A stretch of 6,971 bases of DNA from Nitrososphaera sp. (GTDB taxonomy: Archaea > Thermoproteota > Nitrososphaeria > Nitrososphaerales > Nitrososphaeraceae), in contig JAKEIF010000159.1 in NCBI GenBank assembly GCA_022545875.1, positions 1-6,971 of the forward strand, given 5' to 3'. A model generated the notes under the pieces. It did no database searches. It was given only the letters and a program-made list of their open reading frames with translations, and had not been told where the DNA came from. This document shows, one piece after another, positions 1 through 5,893 of the stretch. A program made the position numbers and the translations under genes. Every line of letters starts with the position of its first letter. Position 1 is the stretch's first letter.

Positions 1-81
1 AAGCTGTTTGTTAAATTGAAGGTACGTCGAACGTTGCTCCCTCAGGAACCGAAAGTAATTTCTCAGCGAGCTAGGTGGCAT
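1..81 (-). CDS. Possible N-terminus of an unrecognised protein, truncated by window edge
   Basis: Reading the minus strand, an ATG at 81-79 opens a frame of 27 codons with no stop before the window ends. It starts MPPSSLRNYFRFLREQRS, a basic, aromatic, helix-prone sequence that looks protein-like. The ATG lies 14 bases beyond the stop of the 96-1043 gene with no terminator between, which would fit a co-transcribed downstream gene. No clear ribosome binding site precedes it, and a random frame of this length stays open fairly often (about one in four), so the call is tentative. No family can be recognised from 27 residues. Confidence 0.4.
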   Translation of the reverse strand, partial: MPPSSLRNYFRFLREQRSTYLQFNKQL

Positions 82-95
82 GGCTAGGGCTATGT

Positions 96-1043
96 CTAGG
101 CCGCGGCCGGCCTCTGGCTTTCTTGAATACAGGCAGGTAGCTTTTTCGTGATTCTTTCTGCGTAGTCCCTAGAAAGGTACTTTAGGAATTTGAACTGGTC
201 GGGCACGCCGATGCCTTCAATGGACGTGACGTATTCGTTGACAATGCCAAGGATTGTTTCCGAGGAATTCTCAAGAATGGATAACTTTGATCCGTTCATT
301 CTGTGTTTATACAACTTTGAGTATGCCTTCGAAGGGTTATTGCCCAGCGAGGCCAAGATGAAAATATTTGGCATCTGGTCTCGAAGATCCTCTTGGATAT
401 CTTCAAGATCATCCTCAATATCCTGAAGCGCCTGGTTGTAGTGAATTATCAATGAGGCGCTGTGCGGAAAGCCTGGGACAGCTGCTTCAAGCACAGGCGC
501 ATAAAGCAGTGGGGCGTCTGAGGATTTGAAGAGGTTAAAATTCCTTATTTCGGATTCAGAAAACCTGTATCCGTTTAGCATGAGCGTCTTTGTATAGCCT
601 TCAAATTTCCAGAAAGGCCAAAACTGCTTCATGTTAAATCTAATGATGCTCTTCAAGGACTCGTCTCCCTCTCTCTTGAGCCGGGCTATCAAGGCCTGCC
701 CCAGCCTGCGATACCTCTGGTTTCCCACCTCAAAGTACCTATCCATCAATACTACTATTCGAACTAAATTCTTCACCTTGTCATAGACGGCAAGGGAAGA
801 GTCCAAGTCCAAAGCCCCTGAAAATGCGGAATAATAGTAAGTCGCATAATCCTGTCCCTTTATGTCCACCGCCTGCATTATCGACGATGTCGGTGGATAG
901 ATCCTACTCAGAAGACCGTTTATTTCCTCAATTCCGCTTCTGAACTCATCTTCATCGCACGAATTGAGACGGACAGACTTTTCTTCCAATAACCGTCTCA
1001 AAGTCGAAGAGCTGTATCCGTAGTAGGACAATGAGGTTTTCAA
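96..1043 (-). CDS. Uncharacterised helical protein with acidic motifs; possible class I isoprenoid synthase-like fold
   Basis: This 315-residue soluble protein has no signal peptide or membrane segment and is predicted by eye to be almost all helical. Two acidic clusters stand out: LMDRYFE at residues 99-105, and a second motif at 203-219 (NQALQDIEDDLEDIQED) that contains DDxxD at 211-215. A KSS tripeptide at 173-175 lies about 30 residues before the second cluster. Trans-prenyltransferases and squalene/phytoene synthases have two facing Asp-rich Mg-binding motifs, with KT(A/S) and FQxxDDxxD before and at the second one, so order and spacing are suggestive. The first motif is DxxxE, not DDxxD, so the activity could be altered or absent. 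The only start available after the upstream TAG is TTG at 1043; the next Met is residue 57. The C-terminal tail is Arg/Pro/Ala. An acidic coiled-coil protein without catalysis is the main alternative. Gene certain, function uncertain. Confidence 0.6.
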   Translation of the reverse strand: MKTSLSYYGYSSSTLRRLLEEKSVRLNSCDEDEFRSGIEEINGLLSRIYPPTSSIMQAVDIKGQDYATYYYSAFSGALDLDSSLAVYDKVKNLVRIVVLMDRYFEVGNQRYRRLGQALIARLKREGDESLKSIIRFNMKQFWPFWKFEGYTKTLMLNGYRFSESEIRNFNLFKSSDAPLLYAPVLEAAVPGFPHSASLIIHYNQALQDIEDDLEDIQEDLRDQMPNIFILASLGNNPSKAYSKLYKHRMNGSKLSILENSSETILGIVNEYVTSIEGIGVPDQFKFLKYLSRDYAERITKKLPACIQESQRPAAA

Positions 1044-1092
1044 ATTACGACAATAGGGTGGATGTCTCTTCTAGAAGAACGTTACTTGTCAA

Positions 1093-1100
1093 GATATATC
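1093..1100 (-). promoter_or_regulatory. Candidate TATA box for the 96-1043 gene
   Basis: The minus strand reads TTTGATATATCTTG here, with GATATATC at 1100-1093. A start of transcription about 26 bases downstream, near 1070, would leave a leader of about 27 nt before the TTG at 1043. The match to the archaeal TATA consensus is moderate and no Shine-Dalgarno sequence is seen in the leader. Confidence 0.4.
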
Positions 1101-1129
1101 AAAGCCGGGTAAAAAATTAGGAGCTTCTT

Positions 1130-1190
1130 TATTGAGACAGAAAAGAAAATACTCTCCATCTCAAAGCTTTATGCGTTTTTTCTATTGAGA
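1130..1190. repeat. Three TTGAGA half-sites in alternating orientation, 26-27 bp apart
   Basis: TTGAGA occurs at 1132-1137 and 1185-1190 (each within the 8-mer TATTGAGA), and its complement TCTCAA lies between them at 1159-1164. Start-to-start spacing is 27 and 26 bp. The array lies between the ATPase stop and the promoter of the 96-1043 gene. It could be an operator or could form alternative stems in RNA; chance is not excluded for 6-mers. Confidence 0.35.
1141..1150 (-). terminator. T-rich archaeal terminator candidate after the ATPase gene
   Basis: The minus strand reads ATTTTCTTTT here, about 95 nt beyond the ATPase stop codon. Archaeal RNA polymerase terminates at such T-tracts without needing a hairpin. 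A second T-tract (six Ts) lies further downstream at 1111-1116. Confidence 0.45.
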
Positions 1191-1219
1191 TTTGGCTGAT
1201 TTTCGCCGCGAGTAACTGG

Positions 1220-1239
1220 GAATGTAGTTTTCTACATTC
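1220..1239 (-). repeat. Perfect 8-bp inverted repeat with 4-nt loop just after the ATPase stop
   Basis: GAATGTAG at 1220-1227 and CTACATTC at 1232-1239 are exact complements separated by TTTT. In the transcript this is an 8-bp stem with an AAAA loop beginning five nt after the ATPase stop codon. No T-tract follows directly, so it is not a bacterial-type intrinsic terminator. It may stabilise the 3' end of the mRNA, help termination at the later T-tract, or act as a palindromic protein-binding site. Confidence 0.6.
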
Positions 1240-1244
1240 TATAA

Positions 1245-2882
1245 TCAGCAGACTCTGATCGATTTGGCAAGCATCAGTGCTCTTTGCGAATCATCATCAA
1301 GGATTTCGTTGTTCTTGTATTTGTTGCTAAAGTAGAGCAGATCTATCATCTTGCTTCTGTCGATGTTTACCACTGTGCTCCCGTTTGTACCCGCAGAGGT
1401 GTTTGCGTTTGTAAGGATGACCAGCTTGTCTACAAAACCTGTAGATTTTAGTGTGTTTGATATCTGCTCAAAGCTCTTTGCGTGGTCCTTGTTGATCACA
1501 ACTGCGATGGCCACTTTTGTGCCGTATGGGTCGCTGAATATGACGTCTATCCCGTTCCCTTTACTTTCCGATGCCTGTGGCCGGGCCACAATTCCAACTT
1601 CGTGGGCATAGTTGACTAGATCCTTAACCGCAGACCTTACTCCTGTTTCAAGCGTCTGCATGTCGTTCCAGTCGCGCCTTATCCTGATAAAGTCAGAGAT
1701 TGGAACGTCCATCACGCTTCCCCTGATGCGAAGGCCAGGATACACGTTCTTGATTGTGTCGTCTATTGCCTGCTCATCAATAGAAGCTACACCTCGTTTT
1801 GCTGCATTTTCAGTCGCATGGTACATTATGTTAAGCATTGATCTTACGTTTCGGAAATCAGAGAATTCGTCGTAGATTACTTTTATCTTTGCGGCGAGAT
1901 CGCGCTCCTCCTTATCGGTAAAGCTCTTTGTGGCGTCATGATACCTGATGTATTCTAGAGCAATATCAATGACCTCTTCAAGGGTGTTGGATCCTGCAAT
2001 GTCAACCTTGTAGTTGGCCTTCTCCAGCCGGTCAAAGACCGATACGTTCGCCCGTCTAATGTCATCGTATGATGACGGCGTGAAAATCAACATCAGAGTC
2101 GCCGCGGGGACGTGGGCATTGATGACTGCTTTCACAAAGTCAACAGACTCCCGATCTACATCGAATTCATCCAGCTGGAACAAAGTCAGCCTGTTAAGAT
2201 ATTTCAGATTCAGGCGCGCAAGGGCCGCGAGGCTTGCAATAATGTCTTCAAGCGAAACGACGCTCTGCGCATCGGCCCTAAACTTGCCTTCGATGGCCAG
2301 TTTGGCGATTGCTATCTCGACTGGAGCGAGTTCTCCTTTTAGGGTTTCAGTGATGGCGGAAAAGTTGGGAACGAGCTCATTTCGCAAAAGTTGGTTGGCC
2401 TTCTCAGCAACACTCCTGCCGGTGATAGAGTCCATGAATCCATAGTTGAAGATTTTCTTGGCCACTCCAATATTTCGCTCGGCCTTTTCGACTAGGCTCT
2501 TTACCAGCGCCGTGCGCAAAGATACAACATATTCGTCCGTGAAGCCGGCAAGCATTGCGCTGTAAAGACTGTGCATGTTTCTAGGTGAAACCTGTGACAT
2601 GTCCACATAGGAAACAACAGAAGAATCGCTGACCTCCTTTAGGCCCTTTGTGTGAAGTGCAAGGTGCGTCTTGCCAGAGCCGACATCTTGGATTACCGTA
2701 ACCAGCCTAAAGTCCTTGTCGGTTGCTTCACCTGATTGGACCTTGGAATATAGGTCGCCGATGCACGATAGCAAAGCATTCTTTGCATCCTTGTGTCGTT
2801 TTCCCCCCAGGATTTTTGCGTCAATAAGGGTAGGGGTAGGGCTGCTAGGATATGGATTGCGATCGAGTTTGTATGGGTACAA
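1245..2882 (-). CDS. Orc1/Cdc6-like AAA+ ATPase with a C-terminal degenerate PD-(D/E)xK-like domain
   Basis: This is a 545-residue cytoplasmic P-loop ATPase. Walker A is QDVGSGKTH at 65-73, with Gln where the first Gly usually stands. Walker B is LTLFQLDEFD at 232-241, followed by a sensor-1-like strand ending LIFTPSS at 265-271, a VFDRLEKA segment at 282-289, and a sensor-2-like SDFRNVRSMLN at 341-351. That order and the lid helices match Orc1/Cdc6-type AAA+ proteins. The expected winged helix is replaced by residues 415-520, where a helix, a GNGIDVIF strand with Asp446, the strand VAIAVVINKD (457-466) and a DKLVILTN strand (485-492) recall restriction-endonuclease-like folds. No clear E-x-K follows Asp446, so nuclease activity is doubtful. 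The TTG start at 2882 directly abuts the TAG of the preceding gene, implying translational coupling. It probably acts on DNA with that protein; the process is unknown. Confidence 0.75.
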   Translation of the reverse strand: MYPYKLDRNPYPSSPTPTLIDAKILGGKRHKDAKNALLSCIGDLYSKVQSGEATDKDFRLVTVIQDVGSGKTHLALHTKGLKEVSDSSVVSYVDMSQVSPRNMHSLYSAMLAGFTDEYVVSLRTALVKSLVEKAERNIGVAKKIFNYGFMDSITGRSVAEKANQLLRNELVPNFSAITETLKGELAPVEIAIAKLAIEGKFRADAQSVVSLEDIIASLAALARLNLKYLNRLTLFQLDEFDVDRESVDFVKAVINAHVPAATLMLIFTPSSYDDIRRANVSVFDRLEKANYKVDIAGSNTLEEVIDIALEYIRYHDATKSFTDKEERDLAAKIKVIYDEFSDFRNVRSMLNIMYHATENAAKRGVASIDEQAIDDTIKNVYPGLRIRGSVMDVPISDFIRIRRDWNDMQTLETGVRSAVKDLVNYAHEVGIVARPQASESKGNGIDVIFSDPYGTKVAIAVVINKDHAKSFEQISNTLKSTGFVDKLVILTNANTSAGTNGSTVVNIDRSKMIDLLYFSNKYKNNEILDDDSQRALMLAKSIRVC

Positions 2883-3521
2883 CTAGATGCACCTCACAAA
2901 TCCATGCAAGAGACCTCTGACCATTACTCCTTCGCCACCACCGGTTGAAAGTTCGTATCTATCTTGATTTTGGCCCGTAACTTGTTCGACCAAGCGGTAG
3001 AATTCTTCCGAGGTAAGTCCCAGTTTTTCGCAGAGCTGGTTTCTCAGCTTGGCAAGCTCGACCCAACCGATCGAAGAAGCCGAGTTTGCTAGTTCGACGT
3101 CAAACTCTTTCTTAAAGTCGCTGACACTCGGAATGCTACGTCGGCTCCCTCCAGATGCAGATGATGTGGCAAGTTGCTGCTGATATGTAGACGACTGCTG
3201 TTCGTTCTTCATTTCAAGGACGTATCGCGAAAGATTCGAGATATTGCTTGCCAGTGTCGCGGTCGTCTCTTCCATCGACTTTAGCATTTCATAGGTTAGC
3301 TTGAACCTTGGATCAGAGTTGAGCAAGCTCTGTACATAGCTCTCCCTGTGCCAACAGTAATACGCGCCTGCCCTCTTGTCCACAAAAATCTCCCCTCTGC
3401 TAATGATCTCTTCCAGAACTGAATCGATTTCTCCGAATTCCTTTCTCAGATCTGTCTTTTTTATTCCGGCCGAACCAACAGACAGGATCCTCTTGATGAC
3501 AAGTTTTTCGTCCACCGTCAT
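2883..3521 (-). CDS. Two-domain winged-helix-like protein with central coiled coil, partner of the adjacent ATPase
   Basis: The preferred start is ATG at 3521, giving 212 residues; an upstream in-frame TTG at 3536 would give 217. A TATA box at 3541-3550 is centred about 25 nt before 3521, which fits a leaderless mRNA starting at this ATG and leaves the TTG outside the transcript. Numbering from the TTG, residues 8-65 look like a winged helix (KRILSVGSAGIKKTDLRKEF, then a wing GEIFVDKRAGAYYCWHRE). Residues 72-112 form a probable coiled coil, 113-135 a Gln/Ser/Gly linker, and 138-217 a second helix-turn-helix-like unit, GWVELAKLRNQLCEKLGLT, ending in a Gly-rich wing YELSTGG and VRGLLHGFVRCI. 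Two DNA-binding-like ends joined by a coiled coil suggest a dimeric DNA-binding adaptor or regulator. It is the first gene of a tight pair with the ATPase. I do not recognise a named family. Confidence 0.7.
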   Translation of the reverse strand: MTVDEKLVIKRILSVGSAGIKKTDLRKEFGEIDSVLEEIISRGEIFVDKRAGAYYCWHRESYVQSLLNSDPRFKLTYEMLKSMEETTATLASNISNLSRYVLEMKNEQQSSTYQQQLATSSASGGSRRSIPSVSDFKKEFDVELANSASSIGWVELAKLRNQLCEKLGLTSEEFYRLVEQVTGQNQDRYELSTGGGEGVMVRGLLHGFVRCI

Positions 3522-3540
3522 GAGGTAGACCTTCAAAATT

Positions 3541-3550
3541 CTTATTTAAG
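3541..3550 (-). promoter_or_regulatory. TATA box of the winged-helix/ATPase gene pair
   Basis: The minus strand reads CTTAAATAAG, a good archaeal TATA-like element. Its centre is about 25 nt upstream of ATG 3521, the expected distance for a leaderless transcript. This placement argues against the TTG at 3536 as the start. Confidence 0.65.
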
Positions 3551-3565
3551 AACCGACGTGACAGT

Positions 3566-3596
3566 TTGCACCCGTTTTTGTGAAGAAAATTGCACC
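3566..3596. repeat. TTGCACC direct repeat upstream of a TATA box
   Basis: TTGCACC occurs at 3566-3572 and again at 3590-3596, 24 bp apart, upstream of the TATA box at 3541-3550. Such placement would suit an activator or repressor site, but a 7-mer pair could be chance. Confidence 0.3.
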
Positions 3597-3603
3597 AAGG
3601 CTT

Positions 3604-3620
3604 CCTTCGCAGCCCGAAGG
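3604..3620. repeat. 6-bp inverted repeat, CCTTCG/CGAAGG
   Basis: CCTTCG (3604-3609) and CGAAGG (3615-3620) pair perfectly around a 5-nt loop in the gap between the glycosyltransferase stop and the promoter of the winged-helix gene. It could form a small hairpin in the glycosyltransferase 3' region or be a palindromic binding site. Apart from this, a weak T-tract near 3583-3589 and the TTGCACC pair, nothing else is seen in 3551-3743. Confidence 0.35.
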
Positions 3621-3743
3621 GTTAATACTGCAAGCGATCAAGCGTATTGAGAGGGATGAAGACTGCACTTTCTGAATGATGATGAAAGTACTAGGGTATC
3701 TGACCTCAAATTACTTCGTGCCTGACCTGGTGACAGTGTCTTC

Positions 3744-5837
3744 TTAGACCGTCTTGAATTGCTGTTCGTATTTGGCGCGTGCCTTGCCATTGACCATCCT
3801 CATCGCCGCAAAGATAACGATTATTGCCAGCACCCAGACTGAGGCGTAAATCATGTTGCCGATGCTCACAAACATGTAAGGCAATGCCTCAAGTAGGTTT
3901 GACTCAAGAGCGTCTGCCGTGTCATGCATGTCAATCATCGCGACGTTATAGGCGGCGCTATGAGGATCTATCGACTTTGTGAGATCAGCTCTTACGATCA
4001 CGTCATCTAGTGTATCCTGGATAAGAACAAAGTCGGTTCTGACCGTCTGGAATAGCCAGACAGGATTTCCCTCTTCTGGCAGGGCATCCTTTGTGAGTTC
4101 CATGTATTCTGCCAATTGTCCGGGCGTCTGGGCGCTCTGCGCGCGGATCAGATAACCAAGGGCCATATTCGCCGGATATATGGCAGAAATATAGCCTTGA
4201 TATGCAATTGCTCCTCCGAGTATGATAAATATCATGACACCGGCTAGCACTATTCTTTGGTTAACGTTATGTGAAATGCGCGTTTTCTCTACTGCCGTCG
4301 CGGTCGTTACTGTACTCCCTCCCTTTGCCTCTATCGCCGGCACAATTGATTTGGGAGCGCCGGGCCGCTTTTTCTTAAATGAGGAATGTGCGATGCTTAG
4401 ATACGCGGTATAGACGAATCCGATTGTCGGGATGGCTATCATGGGCGCATAGACCGGGTTCCCAGAAAACATGGATATGAACACGGCGACAAAGCCGTAA
4501 ACTGCGAAAAAGATCTCTAGCAGCGTAGTCTTTGTGAATGGCAGGACATACTCTTTGCCTCTCCAGTCGTCGTTTTTGTTTACAACGCCAAACTTTGGCG
4601 TCCGTAGAAACTCGTTCTTTTTTCCAAGTATGGCATCAAAGACTGCAACTGTGTTGTTGACGGTAATGCCGGCAGCAAGGAAATTCAGGAAGAGGAACTG
4701 CCACGCCTTTTTCCTCCATTGATCCTTCCAAGTCTGGTTTATCACAGCCAAGTATCCACCTGGTCCCAGCGCAATATAGGTCCCAAGTACAAGAAACGGG
4801 GCCCAACTTTCCGTATACAACTTGAAGTCCATTGCCAGGAGCATTGGGAAGATTAGAAACTGCGTCAAGAAAAGTGGGTTAACGATATGACGCGTCATGT
4901 GAATAAATGATTGAAGTTTGGTGTCTACAGGGACCTTCCTGCTGATGAGGACATCGGCTAGCAATTTTAGCGCGACTTGCATTGCTCCCTTTGCCCACCT
5001 AAACTGCTGTCGCTTGGTCGCGTTCATTTGCACCGGCAGTTCTGCGTCAACTACGATGTCGTCAAGAAACAGCGATCTCCAGCCCCTCATGTGTGCCCTG
5101 TAGCTAAGATCCATGTCTTCAACAAGTGTTGTGGTGTGCCAGCCTCCGGCGTCGTCAATGCATGCTCTCCTCCAAACCCCGGCAGTTCCATTAAAGTTCA
5201 TGAAATAATGCGTGAAACTCTTTGCTTTTTGCTCCACAAGAAAGTGAAGGTCAAGCGATACGGCCTGGGCGCTCGTAAGGGTCGAAAAGTCTTCGTTAAT
5301 GTGGCCCCACTTGCACTGGACAAACCCCATCTTTGGATCGTTAAAGTATTTGATCAAATGTTTTAGGAAGTGTCGTGGCGGGATAAAATCTGCGTCAAAT
5401 ATTGCAACAAATTCTCCTTTGCTGATCTTAAGACCGGCTTTCAGGGCTCCAGCTTTGTATCCAGTTCTGTCGACGCGGTGGATATGAACCATGTCAAAAC
5501 CCTTGAACCGATATTCGTCGACGATTGATTGAATGAGGTCCACTGTGTCGTCATCGGAATCATCAAGAACCTGAATCTCTAGCTTGTCCTTGGGGTAGTC
5601 GATCTGGCATACTGCGTCTATGAGCCTTCTTGCCACGTACTTTTCATTGTATAGAGGAAGTTGTATAGTCACTATGGGCAGGTTTGCAGGGAGATCGATC
5701 TTTTCCCTGCGTTTCTTTTCATATCGGACATTATTTCGCGACAGATAGGCCAGATAATAGAAGTTTATGGAATAGATCAGGATGACCCAAGAGATCATTA
5801 GAAAGATAGTGTAAAGAAAAGCTCCTGGTCCATACAT
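3744..5837 (-). CDS. Membrane processive family 2 glycosyltransferase (cellulose synthase-like) with C-terminal ectodomain
   Basis: This 697-residue protein likely polymerises a nucleotide-sugar into an exported beta-linked polysaccharide. An N-terminal membrane segment (about 6-32) precedes a cytosolic GT-A domain with TIQLPLYNE (57-65), DDS (92-94), DAD (148-150), the catalytic-base region TLVEDMDLSYR (237-247) and QQFRW (277-281), the QxxRW motif of processive synthases. Membrane segments follow at about 318-336, 347-366, 388-402, 438-457 and 462-480, with FLRTPK (410-415) placed like the FxVTxK gating loop of BcsA. No PilZ domain is present. After a cytosolic linker with KKKR, two further membrane segments (about 529-548 and 660-680) bracket a region of about 110 residues that is probably outside the cell. 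ATG 5837 is supported by AGGAG nine nt upstream. Substrate cannot be told from sequence; the overall form resembles CslA/CslC and BcsA. Confidence 0.88.
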   Translation of the reverse strand: MYGPGAFLYTIFLMISWVILIYSINFYYLAYLSRNNVRYEKKRREKIDLPANLPIVTIQLPLYNEKYVARRLIDAVCQIDYPKDKLEIQVLDDSDDDTVDLIQSIVDEYRFKGFDMVHIHRVDRTGYKAGALKAGLKISKGEFVAIFDADFIPPRHFLKHLIKYFNDPKMGFVQCKWGHINEDFSTLTSAQAVSLDLHFLVEQKAKSFTHYFMNFNGTAGVWRRACIDDAGGWHTTTLVEDMDLSYRAHMRGWRSLFLDDIVVDAELPVQMNATKRQQFRWAKGAMQVALKLLADVLISRKVPVDTKLQSFIHMTRHIVNPLFLTQFLIFPMLLAMDFKLYTESWAPFLVLGTYIALGPGGYLAVINQTWKDQWRKKAWQFLFLNFLAAGITVNNTVAVFDAILGKKNEFLRTPKFGVVNKNDDWRGKEYVLPFTKTTLLEIFFAVYGFVAVFISMFSGNPVYAPMIAIPTIGFVYTAYLSIAHSSFKKKRPGAPKSIVPAIEAKGGSTVTTATAVEKTRISHNVNQRIVLAGVMIFIILGGAIAYQGYISAIYPANMALGYLIRAQSAQTPGQLAEYMELTKDALPEEGNPVWLFQTVRTDFVLIQDTLDDVIVRADLTKSIDPHSAAYNVAMIDMHDTADALESNLLEALPYMFVSIGNMIYASVWVLAIIVIFAAMRMVNGKARAKYEQQFKTV

Positions 5838-5846
5838 GGCTATACG

Positions 5847-5851
5847 CTCCT
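5847..5851 (-). promoter_or_regulatory. Ribosome binding site of the glycosyltransferase gene
   Basis: AGGAG on the minus strand lies nine nt before ATG 5837. It is the only clear Shine-Dalgarno sequence in the window and goes with a transcript that has a short leader, unlike the leaderless-looking neighbours. Confidence 0.6.
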
Positions 5852-5877
5852 GCTAGTCCGTCTGTAGCGTTCTTTTC

Positions 5878-5886
5878 TATTTATAG
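5878..5886 (-). promoter_or_regulatory. TATA box of the glycosyltransferase gene
   Basis: The minus strand reads CTATAAATA, close to the archaeal consensus, centred about 45 nt before ATG 5837. Transcription would start near 5856, leaving a leader of about 19 nt that contains the AGGAG. The box starts eight bases after the ferredoxin stop, so no terminator separates the genes and read-through from ferredoxin is likely. Confidence 0.65.
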
Positions 5887-5893
5887 ATACTTG

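Noticed and set aside
1220..1239. CRISPR or transposon inverted repeat
   Set aside because: Only one copy exists in the window, with no spacers, target duplication or transposase.
2014..2445. Plus-strand 143-codon open frame
   Set aside because: It lies wholly opposite the AAA+ core, is Ser/Arg-rich with no recognisable domain, and the minus-strand gene has Walker and sensor motifs.
3537..3743. Possible small RNA or tRNA in the gap after the glycosyltransferase gene
   Set aside because: No cloverleaf, T-loop sequence or conserved RNA motif was seen; only a 6-bp hairpin and a promoter can be supported.
4977..5366. Plus-strand 129-codon open frame
   Set aside because: It is antisense to the glycosyltransferase catalytic domain, and its Cys/Pro/His-rich sequence is that of an antisense shadow.
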